The position numbers were made by a program, and so were the translations under genes. A DNA stretch of 64,000 bases from Elmis aenea (taxonomy: Eukaryota > Arthropoda > Insecta > Coleoptera > Elmidae). The notes under the pieces are model-generated. The model saw only the letters and a program-made list of their open reading frames with translations, made no database searches and was not told the DNA's origin. This document shows positions 34,158 through 44,983 of the stretch, one piece after another; the stretch's first letter is position 1, and every line of letters begins with the position of its first letter. The stretch lies in the NCBI GenBank assembly GCA_947652605.1, contig OX393576.1, forward strand, positions 49,204,966 to 49,268,965, in the 5' to 3' direction.

Positions 34158-35904
34158 TAGGGTGGATCGCTCTTATATGGAAGATTTTTTTTTTTGAATT
34201 TTGATTTCGGCGGGTGCGCGATAGATGCTCTGGTATCTTTTGATTAATCATGCAAAATATTTTAAAAATATAATAATTGGAAGTACTGCCCCAAAGTCGT
34301 CAAAGTTTTCGAGAATTTAAAAAAAGTTACTTTAAATTAAAATGTCTTTGTTCCATTTTTAACAACGAATTTTACGACTTTTTGGAACATTATCACAGTT
34401 TATGCTCTTAATTATTAAAATAACAATGTAACACACCGTTTTTCTTACTTTCCCGGGTAATTTTATTGTCACGTGCGCGTGGTGTGCGCGGGTAGTGCAG
34501 CGGATATGTCATTTAGCATCCCTTCGCTTTATAGTTTCAATTTTTTTTTTCAGGAAGAGATCACGTTTTGTTCTAATATCGAATATTTGAGATTTGATAG
34601 TGTGATTTTTTTGTAATAAAAGTACAAACGTTTACGTAGCAGTGATACAAACTGTCCTATATTTGGTGTTGGCAAGGAATTCCCGAATAGTTTGTTACCG
34701 ACGCATGAAGGCATTGGAGGCATGATAACATATTTTATTTACGTCTTGCAAACCTTAGAAAACGATTCCAGGATTTGGTAAGAGACACTAATAAAATAGT
34801 TACTACTGACATAGAACAAATCTGGAGAAGAGCGTCCTTACCTACAGTAGAGCATCGAACAATCTTAGCGAGAATAAAAACATATCACGACAAATACCGT
34901 GCAATCCTAAGCCCTATCAATGTAGAAAGAATAGTGAGAACTACAGAAACAAATTGAAGAAGTTCAAAATGGACGCCAGGACTGTTTGACATTGCCACTT
35001 GCAAATGTAGTTCGTTCGAAACTAGTTCTTGTGACAAATCGCGGAAGATAATCATTAAAGAAAGAGAATTCTTGTTAGACAAGCGACGTCAAAGAAAAAT
35101 GATGATGTGTTCCTTAGATAGAGAGACTACAAGAAAAAACGAAACCAATATTTTCAAAAAATTGCAACGAAACTTTTATGACGAAGCTTCCCAAACATCA
35201 AAGTCCCAAAGATCCACGTCTCAAACTAAGGGTTCAAATTCTAAGCCCTTAAAAGCCAATACTGATATGCAGGAAAAGCAATGAGGACTATTGCAGAAAA
35301 GTTGTGTTCGAAGAGCACATTAGTTTATTAAAAAAACCTGGCTCACAATACATTGACCATATTTCTATGAAATCTAGTAACGCAAAAACAATTTCCAATT
35401 GACTGTTCGCATCATTTCCGAAGCCATCGCAAATCTGGACAAAGTCGAAACTGATATTTTACCTAAATTTTGTTTGATGCTTTGCCACACACTAACCACT
35501 GAAAGATGTGTCAAATTGGTGACGGATCAGAAATAAATTAGAATCTTGTCGTATCATACCAAGAAAGACTACAAAACCAAGTTATTAGCTTAATTTTGGA
35601 GTGATCTTAATTTTTTTTAAAACTGTTTTTGTGTGATTTTACATTCTGTTCTATTTTCTTATTCTTTTAATTGTCCAAAAAAGTTATAAAAATTTTGTAG
35701 CCTAACCTTGAATACTTTTATTGGGCATAAACTATAACCTACATTCAGCATTTTTTTTTTTCAAAATTCAGCAGGCTTGGGGCAGTACTTTCACTAATAA
35801 TATCAAAATATTGTCTTTATGACTTCTGATTGTATTCCCCTAGAGCATCTTTTCCGCACCCCGCCAGAAAAAAAATATAAAAAAATAAAATTCGATCCAC
35901 CCTA
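34158..35904 (+). mobile_element. hAT-type element with TAGGGTGGATCG ends
   Basis: Ends TAGGGTGGATCG and CGATCCACCCTA are exact inverted copies, flanked by a perfect 8-bp duplication TTATGTAA (34,150-34,157 and 35,905-35,912). It is 1747 bp long and contains a decayed gene at 34.7-35.3 kb that is not an obvious hAT transposase. Confidence 0.88.
34700..35284 (+). pseudogene. Unidentified TE-borne gene with CKC motif
   Basis: In the main frame: FYLRLANLRKRFQDLVRDTN, TDIEQIWRRASLPTV, ILARIKTYHDKYRAI. A local frame change (about 34,925-34,985) gives NYRNKLKKFKMDART, and the original frame resumes with FDIATCKCSSF, SCDKSRK, KEREFLLDKRRQRKMMMCSL, DRETTRKNE and a stop at 35,284. So two compensating shifts break an otherwise open frame. 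A CKC..C Cys cluster followed by a basic DKR..DRETTRK block is a pattern I associate with uncharacterised insect transposon-linked proteins, but I cannot name the family. The 3' half is missing before the element end. Confidence 0.45.
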
Positions 35905-35912
35905 TTATGTAA

Positions 35913-36604
35913 TATACCTACTATCAAGTACTGTAAAACTGTACGTTGTTTAATTCAAAATTTAATAGTGTTTGTACTTTGACAATTATTATTGTGTTTG
36001 TAAGCAATTTCTTGCAAAGTAAATCGAGCTGCAGTTTTTATACACGTTATTGTTAGTAAATGGTTTGTTGATTAATGAGTTTATAGCATTTGAATAGAAA
36101 GCTAAGTACTAAAAATAATCGTAACTTAAAGGAAGTTTACATTTTTTTTCATTATTGGTGATTTTACTGGAGTTATACATTAGTGGAAATTATTTTAAAT
36201 TACTTAACAAACTATTATTATTAAAATGGAACACTAATATTGCTTAAACATATTTAGAACAAATACATAGATTTAAGCTAGCGCACTGTAATTCAATATA
36301 CACAGCTCATAAGTAGTGGGCAAATTTATTAGTACCTATTCATCAACAAAATTAATATTTGATTTTAAAATACACATTAGCAAAATGAAAAAATAAAAAA
36401 TAAATCTTTGGTGCAATACAAAATGATAAGTGAACTTTACCAATATTCAAAAACGTGAACCAAAAAGATACAACAAATTGGAAAAGTTTTATATGTTCTC
36501 ATCTACAAAGAAAACCACCAATTATGTGTTAAGAGTGAACATTTGCAAGTGAAAACATTGATTGGAGTTGGTTGTAGCACTGTTACTTTTGACCACATAG
36601 TGTA
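35913..36604. other. AT-rich intergenic DNA
   Basis: No feature recognised. It ends at the TA flanking the pogo-like element. Confidence 0.4.
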
Positions 36605-37042
36605 GGGGAAAGTGGTATATACTGGGACACTTTTTTTAAATTTTGCGTAACTTTTGAACGGCTTAATTTGCATACCTCAAATTGATATGAGATATTCATA
36701 TTGCTTTAGTTTATCATTGCATATACAAAAAAATATTTAAAAAAAAATAAAGGTACACAAATAGAGAGACTGTCCCACTATACACCACTTGTCCCCACAT
36801 AAACCACCCCGTGGTACATTGTGGGACAGCAAAAAATATATATGAAATAAAGCATAAGTAATTTAAAAAAAGCTTAATTTTAATTTTTTATTTTAAAAAC
36901 TTTCACTTTTCATGGGCATTTAGACATTGTACTTTGAAAAATCAAACTAAAATTGAAAATGTTTCTTTGTTTTTTCAGTGCCCCCAAACGTAGTCGGTGC
37001 GCTTAACCTACACAGAATATTTTCTTTTTCAACAGTCTTTAT

Positions 37043-39232
37043 CAGGGATTCGAACCGGAACTGAACCGAAAACCGGAAAAAACCGTTATTTTTGTCGGAA
37101 CGAAAACCGGAACTGAACCGAAAAAAAATATCGGTTTATTACGGTTCGGTACATGTTCAACAAACTCGCGCGTTTTGTTTGTTTCGTTTAATAAATTATA
37201 TTATCATCATATGTTATACAGGGTGAGTCACGACGGACGCGTCGGAGTTTTATGGCGAAACGGTTTATATTTTCCAATTTCTGTCGCTGTTAGATTATGT
37301 AAGTCAATAAGGGCTACATTTTAAAAATATTTTCAAATATACAGGGTGCTCCAAAAAAGAGTGCCATATCAAAGTTATACTTTTTCTTATGGAACACCCT
37401 GTATATTTTTACATTTTTGGATTCCTCTTTTAATTTACTTCAAAAAATGTAAAAGGTTATATGGGTCTAAAGTCAACCGTTCTCGTGAAAATTGCATTTT
37501 CATGAAAATACAGTATTTTCAAAAATTTTTAACATTTGAAAACTTTGACAAGTCTGAAGAAATTTGCTTGGAGATAAGACTGACAATAGATTATGTAACA
37601 CTTTGCACCACCTACATTTTTAAAATATTATACAGGGCGTTTTTTACGCTTGGTCAAACTTGTGAAACTTTAAACATCGATAACTCGTTTTTTTTAAATA
37701 CAACACCCTATATTTTTGTACCCCGTCTTATAGAAAATTTAATTCTCTTTCGAAAACATTAATATTGTTTTATACCTAAAATTGATATTTTCCGAGATAT
37801 CGCGATTTTATTGTTAATTATTAGGGCAAAGTAATATTTTCGAGTAGGCTATGAAGGTAGACAGCGGTAATTTGAAACAATTGAAAGAAAAAACAAGAAA
37901 CTTATAATTTTATCGTTTGACTACACACTTTTGACATATTTTTATAGGAAAGTTGTAGTTTTACCATACTTACGTTTAAATAGAGATTTTTTTAAATTAT
38001 TTATGCATTTATTTATTGAACCAGTGTTATAAGATAATTACTAAATCCTATAAACCATTTTTTGTCTGTTTACGATACGACACCACGACACGACACGAAA
38101 ACAGTACCAACCATGTTTTTTTTTTAATGTAAAATTAGACAAGTTAGTATTACTTTTTTTTTTTAAATCAGCGTTCCGTTCTCGTACCTAATACATTATC
38201 AATCGTTTTTTAGGACTTGGCAAACGATCAAACTCAATTATATGAAAAATATTGTGGCCCTGATAAGAAACTTATATTTAAACGTAAAAATGGTAAATCT
38301 ACAACTTTCTTATAAAAAAATGTCAAAAATGTGTAGGCAAACGACAAAATTATAAGTTTCTTGTTTTTTCTTTCAATTGTTTCAAATTACCGCTGTCTAC
38401 CTTCATAGCCTACTTGAAAATATTACTTTGCCCTAATAATTAACAATAAAATCGCGATATCTCGGAAAATATCAATTTTAGGTGAAAAACAGCCTTAATG
38501 TTTTCGAAAGAGAATTAAATTTTCTATAAGACGGGGTAAAAAAATATAGGGTGTTGTATTTAAAAAAAACGAGTTATCGATGTTTAAAGTTTCACAAGTT
38601 TGACCAAGCGTAAAAAACGCCCTGTATAATATTTTAAAAATGTAGGTGGTGCAAAGTGTTACATAATCTATTGCCAGTCTTATCTCCAAGCAAATTTCTT
38701 TAGACTTATCAAAGTTTTCAAATGTTGAAAATTTTTGAAAATACTGTATTTTCATGAAAATGCAATTTTCACGAGAACGGTTGACCTTAGACCCATATAA
38801 CCTTTTACATTTTTTGAAGTAAATTAAAAGAGGAATCCAAAAATGTAAAAATATACAGGGTGTTCCATAAGAAAAAGTATAACTTTGATATGGCACTCTT
38901 TTTTGGAGCACCCTGTATATTTGAAAATATTTTTAAAATGTAGCCCTTATTGACTTACATAATCTAACAGCGACAGAAATTGGAAAATATAAACCGTTTC
39001 GCCATAAAACTCCGACGCGTCCGTCGTGACTCACCCTGTATACTTCTATTTCCAATTATTATACCCTACTATAACGAATAAAAACATTAAAAAAAAAGGA
39101 ATCACTCTGAGCTGAACCGAAAACCGAAAACCGAAAAAAACCGTTATTTTTTCCGGAACGAAAACCGGAGCCGAACCAATATATATTTTTTTAATTGAAC
39201 CGGAACGAAAAAAATTACGGTTCGAAGCCCTG
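37043..39232. mobile_element. hAT-type MITE with GAACCG array, nested in pogo
   Basis: Ends CAGGGATTCGAACCGG and GGTTCGAAGCCCTG, with a perfect 8-bp duplication GTCTTTAT (37,035-37,042 and 39,233-39,240). The terminal 100-150 bp at both ends consist of ACTGAACCGAAAACCGG / AACCGTTATTTTT repeats. The centre is filled by a foldback (37,219-39,038), so the original element was about 370 bp. Confidence 0.92.
37219..39038. mobile_element. Large TA-flanked foldback, innermost of the nest
   Basis: CAGGGTGAGTCACGACGG on the left and its inverted copy on the right are flanked by TA. The arms (about 37,219-37,990 and 38,270-39,038, near 770 bp) are nearly identical inverted copies around a loop of about 280 bp. 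The same 138-codon frame appears on both strands (37,346-37,762 plus; 38,495-38,911 minus) purely because of this symmetry. A small CAGGGTGCTCC..GGAACACCCTG unit lies inside each arm. Confidence 0.88.
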
Positions 39233-39930
39233 GTCTTTATCTTTGTTTTTAGAGAAAGAAAATCTAAAGTCGGAAGTCTTTTTCAGAAAATTTACCTGAT
39301 TATCATCATTGTCCCACAATGCACCATGTGATCAATTTTTAAAAGCAACGATTTAATAAAAAACGTATGATTATTTTAAGTTTTAACATTGTACATACAT
39401 TCAACATACTGTAAGGTACACCTACGCCAAATTTTCTAATTGTTGTTAAATAAATAAAAAAGTTTTAGCACATAAACTGAATAACCACAAAAAAAACAAT
39501 GCGCAGTTACCAAACATGCCTCACAGGTGCAAGTCACTATGACATTGTTTACGACACATACTGTAGACAGGATATAATGGGACTGCTTAACCGCTATTTT
39601 GATGTAAACAAACTTCAAGTACGGGGTAACAGATGGCCAAAATCTCTGTTGTCCCACTATATACCATGTCCCAGTATATACCATCTTCCCCTACACAAAA
39701 CAAATTAGAGGGAATCCACAATTAACCACGATTCCAACGTCAAATTGTATTGCATCCACCAATAGCCAACAAAATGTAGAACATAAAAATCTAGGTAATT
39801 TTTGTTTTTCTTTTAGAGATCGCCTAAAAGTCACTCGACCGGTGACACAACGCATTAACTTTAAGGCGGAAAATAGTGACTGGCTGGCAAAAACTTAACC
39901 GCTATGACAAATGAAAACTAGCAATGTAGG

Positions 39931-40824
39931 TAGGGATTGTAAATTTACCGACTTTTTGAATTACCGGTAATTCGGTAAAACCGTCAATCAAAACCGGTTT
40001 ACCGGTAATTTACCGGTAAATCATATTATTATATATATTTATATTATACTGTTTCTTTTTAGATTTTTTGCGGTTACTAACATTTTTAATGTAGTTTTCG
40101 GAGTTTATCCACGTCTCCCCTATAGTAAGAGCTTGTCGAAACGTCGAGCCAATTTAAATATTACCCGGATAAACTCCGAAAACCATATTAAAAATAAATA
40201 TATTTATATACATTGAAGCCTAAACTATCCCAATTAGTTTCATACAATATATTAGTTAACAGCCATTAACGTATCTAATAGGAGTATATTTTTATGTAAT
40301 ATTAATATAACACTATATAAAATGACTATATATAATATATAAAATAAAAATATTACAAAAAATATAATCCAGCATTACAAAAAACACATGAAAATAAAAT
40401 TATTCTGAACATAAAATATAAAATGATTTAACATAATATACCTATGTTGTCAAACTATTAACAATATTTTTTATTTTAAACTTTTCTTAAAAAATAACCA
40501 CGTAGAAAATATAATTTATCTTAACTATCGGCTCCTAATTGCGACCTAATTTTTGTACAAAATAATCCAGCCGCGAAAAAAGCTTTTTCGGATTCTACTA
40601 CACTTGTTGGTCGAGTAGTGAGTAAACAATTAAACAATCATATGCCATTTGTATGCTTTCCCCTTATTTTTTCTCTTTGAAAATACGTCAATTTTTTTTC
40701 GATTATTTGATTTAGATTTTTATCATGATTAGAAAGATATTGTAAAATTACCGGAATTACCGGTAAAAAACTGGCAAATTACCGGTAAAATTTGAAGAGT
40801 ATTTTTTGCGATTTACAATCCCTA
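39931..40824. mobile_element. hAT-type MITE with TTACCGGTAA array
   Basis: Ends TAGGGATTGTAAATTTACCG and ATTTACAATCCCTA, flanked by a perfect 8-bp duplication AATGTAGG (39,923-39,930 and 40,825-40,832). Both ends are packed with ACCGGTAA/TTACCGGT units. Inside, 40,094-40,183 holds a stem (TTTTCGGAGTTTATCC and GGATAAACTCCGAAAA) enclosing GTCGAAACGTC. No coding sequence. Confidence 0.9.
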
Positions 40825-40832
40825 AATGTAGG

Positions 40833-42097
40833 TAGGGAGGTGGATGTAAATGAACAAGCGCTTAGGGCGACATGTAACAAAAATTAAAGAAACTATAGGC
40901 ACTGTTACGACCTACCCGTGTTACTCCCCTACCTTACCATCTTACCAATTCGCGTTACTGTGAATATAAAAACCTTAAAAATTGATAATCTTGCCCTTTA
41001 TTATTGGTGTTTTTCGTTGAAAGTTTTTAGTTTTCTATTGGAAGTGTATACGGTGCAGATGTAGTCAGTAGTTAATATCTAGTTACACTAGCTACTGGTA
41101 ATGAGGTTGCTTAAGTTTTACGAGTTCATAAAATGCTTTCAGTTTTAGTTGTTAAAGTTTGGGGCCTAGCAGGTGTATTTCGCCCATTACCTACCATAGA
41201 ACTGAACTTCACAGTAATAATTCTTGTAGTTATCAAAACAACAATTTCAGTTCGTCCTTTACACCTGGTACGGGTAGAACGATAACTGTCTAGTCACCAG
41301 ACTTCGGAGTGTCTAATAATAACCAAGCGCTTCGGAGTTGCTAACGCTTTCGTAATCACAATTTTACAAATATTTAGTGTAAATATTGATGAGAGTGCTG
41401 TTTAGGAAATTTAATGAAGCCAAACTTTGTTTAATGATAAAGTTAGAAAGTTTACAAACCAAACGTTACAGTCGATGAGCAGGCAGACAATGCATTCGCA
41501 GTAAAAGCTGAATACTTTTGTTTCAACTAGCCAGTTTAGCTTTATTTCGAGAACTTTATTAACCGCCTACAGTCTTGTTGACTTTACTCTTCGGTTTCTA
41601 TTGTATAAATTACGATAACAATACTATTATACACCAACTTCAAAATTGAGGACGCAACACACATCTTTTATAAATCGCTGAAGAATAAAACACACCAAAC
41701 GTAATAAAAATTTCCTAACTTCATTTAAATGTCAGCAGGTTCATATCGCAGCACGTTTGGAAGTTCATTCCCATAAAAATAACGTTTTAATGTTAAATTT
41801 AAAATGCCATTGTAAGAATAAGCAAAGCCTTACGAGCAATACTTAAAGTGGCGTCGTAAAATACAGTTTCAAATTGGGTTGTGTTTTATCTGAGAAATAA
41901 AAAGGCAATGAGTTTCATTAGGTTTTATTCTGACAGGTAAATTGGCAATATGTTGATGGTTTATAACTAAATTAATGGGCCGAAAGCATTAAATAATGCA
42001 GTATTGCGAAAATAAACGTTTTTAGTGTTCCTATAACGTAGGTATACCAAGGTTTATTTTTATAGATATGTTTGAACTATTTACAAAAACTTGTGTA
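40833..42097. other. Intergenic DNA, mixed composition
   Basis: No gene supported. 40,900-41,350 is less AT-rich and carries two related ACTTCGGAGT / GCTTCGGAGTT motifs and two TACCTACC/GGTA blocks, possibly part of an old LTR, but no end signals were found. Confidence 0.35.
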
Positions 42098-42404
42098 TAC
42101 ACGGTGTCCCAGATTACATTTCCAGCATAAGGATCTCGGTTATTATAGGAGATACAGGTTTGTTTAAATTAAATGAATTTCTTCTTAGTATGAGAGGAGC
42201 CACAATCAATTTTTAAAAGTACAAAATTGCTCGAGCTTTAGATGTTATAGCAAAAAATATGTAAATGTCCATTTTTTTCTTCTGTCATAACTTTTTTGTC
42301 CTAATCATCAAATCAATTTTATTTGTACCTCCTGAAGGTACTTTTTTATGTAAAATGTAACTATTATTTTTTTACTTTTCATTTTTGAGATATTATCCCT
42401 TAAT

Positions 42405-42860
42405 TTTTTCTGATGGGCCGTCAAATTGGCTTTAGAATAGTTCGATGTTCTTTTTTTCCTCTTTTTAGCGATATATTATATGTTTTATCTATTTTTATAA
42501 ATAATCCTATTTTACTAATATCATTCTAAGTTAGCCATGAAACGTATTAAACGGGCAAGTTGACTTTGGAATAGGGAAATGTGTTTTTTTCTACTGTTTC
42601 TAACGAAATATCTTCTGTCATATCTGTTTTATAAATAGGTACCTAACCTGGAAAATCAAGAAAATTCGTATTTTACCGATATTATTCTAAGTATACTATG
42701 AAACATTTTAAACAGGCAAGTTGGCTTGCAATAGTTAAATGTGCTTTTTTCTCCTTTTTCTAATGATATTTCTTATATCATTTGTCATATCTGTAAATAA
42801 CCTGGAAAATAAAAATAAAACGTTTTACCCATATTATTCTACGTTAGTTTTCATGTTTCA
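42405..42860. repeat. Imperfect ~160-bp tandem repeat
   Basis: Three units begin near 42,405, 42,552 and 42,711 with variants of (A/G)GGCAAGTTG(A/G)CTTTGGAATAG. They continue through TTTTTTCTCCTTTTTCTAA, TATCATTTGTCATATCT, ACCTGGAAAAT and ATATTATTCTAAGT. An inverted copy follows at about 42,930-43,060. These are internal to the compound foldback. Confidence 0.65.
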
Positions 42861-43086
42861 TAGCTAATTTAGAATTATATGGATAATTGCGTTTTTTTTT
42901 GATTTTTCGAGTTATTTATTTAAATAGATATGACAAGTGATAATCTTAAGAAAGTGGAAAAAAAGCACATTTCACTATTGCAAAGCTAACTTTCCTGTTT
43001 AACATGTTTCAAGGCTAACTTAGAATAACATTAGTAAAATACGGTTTTTCATGATTTTCTCAGTTATGTGCAGTTATATACATATA

Positions 43087-43842
43087 TCGGGTGATTCAGT
43101 TTGACTATCGCACCCCTATAACTTTGTAAGTATTGAAAATAACCCCAACAAACCTTATATATTTGAAATCGGCGAGAAATTCTCTATTAAGTGATGTGTT
43201 TTTGTTACCTCTACGATTACGTATGTCAAATCCGCGATAGGCAACTGTTTTTTTTTTTTAAATTACATAGTATACATTTTTTTGTTGATTCGGATACAGA
43301 ATTTAATTCTGAATCCGACCATGTACTAAAAAAGTAGGCATACATAAGAAAATTTTCGAGAAAAATCAGTTCAAAGTTTATTCAAATCATAGCAAACAGT
43401 CTATTTAAAATAATAAAAAACGATCAAATTTTAAAAATTATACGGTAACTATCAATGGAAATGTATTAAAAATTAATTTTTAATAAAAATAAAAACAAAT
43501 ACCTAATAAACGCCGACATGAAAAATTTGATTTTAATGTATTCAAAATGGCCACCACTGCAGATTTTTCTCGAATTTTTTTTAATGTATGCCTACTTTTT
43601 GAGTACATGGTCAGATTCAGAATTAAATTCTCTGTCCAAATCAACAAAAAAATGTATACTATGTAATTTAAAAAAAAAAAACAGTTGCCTATCGCGTATT
43701 TGACATACGTCATCGTAGAGGTAACAAAAACACATCACTTATAAGAGAATTTCTCGCCGATTTCAAATATATGGGGTTTGTTGGGGTTATTCTCAATACT
43801 TACAAAGTTATAGGGGTGCGACAGTCAAATTGAATCACCCAG
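43087..43842. mobile_element. Nested TA-flanked foldback MITE
   Basis: Ends TCGGGTGATTCAGTTTGACT and CAAATTGAATCACCCAG, with TA on both sides. Inverted arms of about 260 bp include ACCCCTATAACTTTGTAA, ATTTGAAATCGGCGAGAAAT, AGTGATGTGTTTTTGTTACC and TACTATGTAATTTAAA. Arms differ at scattered positions. No coding content. Confidence 0.85.
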
Positions 43843-43974
43843 TATACATATAACATGTGATATATCGTAAGAAAGAGGAAAAAAAAAACACATCGAACTA
43901 TTCCAAAGCCAACTTGACTTGAAGAAAAATTAAAATTAGGGGTAAATCTCAAAAATGAAAAGGGAAAAAACATC

Positions 43975-44120
43975 TTATGGTGCCTGTCCACGTGAGAGTA
44001 AACAACTCTCGATAGCAGCGTCGCCAAGGATACAGCCAATCGCGAGTTACTCTCAGGGGCTGTATCCTTGGCGACGCTGCTATCGAGAGTAGTTTACTCT
44101 CACGTGGACAGGCACCATAA
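43975..44120. mobile_element. Near-perfect hairpin (63-bp arms)
   Basis: The arms 43,975-44,037 and 44,058-44,120 are inverted copies with a single mismatch over 63 bp and a 20-base loop. The ends read TTATGGTGCCTGTCCACG. It interrupts the right arm of the compound foldback, whose left arm lacks it, so it is an insertion. Each arm also holds GAGAGT..ACTCTC, a smaller hairpin. Confidence 0.75.
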
Positions 44121-44356
44121 AGGTACAAATGAAATTGATTTAATGATTAAGACAAAAAAGTTATGAGAGAACAAATAAATTCGACATTTTCATATTTTTG
44201 CTGTAACATCTTAAGTACAAGGAATTTTGTGCTTTTAAAAATTGATTTTGGATCCTCTCGTACTAATAAAGAATAATTCATCTAGTTTAAACAATCCTGT
44301 ATATACTATAATAACCGAGATCCCCATGCTGGAAATGCAATCTAGGACACCCTGTA

Positions 44357-44983
44357 TACAAGGTGGATATTTCAACATTAAAAACATAAAAACAATTTGA
44401 TATAAGAGGATGGTTTAATAACCATAAAAGTGTGTAGATACATGTGCAGGAAGAATTCAAACTATAAATGTGCATATTCTGTATGTGTATGGTTCCTGAA
44501 ATATCAGGAAAAATTTTAATTTTTTAAGATTAAAAAAATTACAATTTGATATTGGTGGGTTAGGAACACGCCTTAGCAGCATGGTATTGTTCAAATTGAC
44601 GAAGCCTGCTTAAATTTTAAGATGCTTCAGTCATTTTTTTAAATTTCACATTAGAACAATGCTACGATTTTGAAAATAGCCCAAAAAAAAATAAAGGAAT
44701 CTGGCAGTGCAATCTGAATAAATAAAATACTTTTTCAAGGACGATTAAACAGTTTGCTATGAAAGCGGTGTTAAAGCCAATTGTTATTGGTTTCACGATA
44801 TTTAGCAGTTTGCATTTTAGTTGATTAAGATATTCTGATATGGTGTAATAAGTTTTTCTATCAATTTAAATATGTATAAGTAAATCTTTTAGGAAAATTA
44901 TCATAAATGGACTCAAAACCATTTTTATAAGTATTAAATTGATAATATTATTAACTTTAATTATTTAAATTTGAATTACACCA
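44357..44983. other. AT-rich intergenic DNA
   Basis: No gene or bounded repeat recognised. Confidence 0.4.

Larger units (their letters stand above)
36605..39691. mobile_element. pogo-like MITE (outer shell of a triple nest)
   Basis: Ends GGGGAAAGTGGTATATACTG (left) and ATACCATCTTCCCC (right), inverted and flanked by TA. Subterminal GTCCCACTATA(C/T)ACCA and TGTGGGACA motifs repeat inside both ends (36,771, 36,810, 39,310, 39,652, 39,668). The host part is about 900 bp without coding capacity; the rest is a nested hAT. Terminal layout resembles the element at 10.9-12.2 kb. Confidence 0.75.
42100..44354. mobile_element. Compound foldback element
   Basis: Ends CACGGTGTCCCAGATT (decayed CAGGGTG) and AATCTAGGACACCCTG, each next to TA. 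The inverted arms continue with CATTTCCAGCAT, GGATCTCGGTTATTATAG and an ATCAAATCAATTTTATTTGT block, paired near 44,130-44,150. Its centre includes imperfect tandem units of about 160 bp (near 42,405, 42,552 and 42,711), a second foldback (43,087-43,842) and a hairpin (43,975-44,120). Confidence 0.75.

Noticed and set aside
37346..38911. Two nearly identical 138-codon frames on opposite strands
   Set aside because: They are the same sequence read in the two arms of a foldback element; no domain, no codon-level constraint visible.
42405..43060. Repeats at regular spacing, CRISPR-like at first glance
   Set aside because: Units are about 160 bp, imperfect and inside a eukaryotic foldback; no direct-repeat/spacer pattern.
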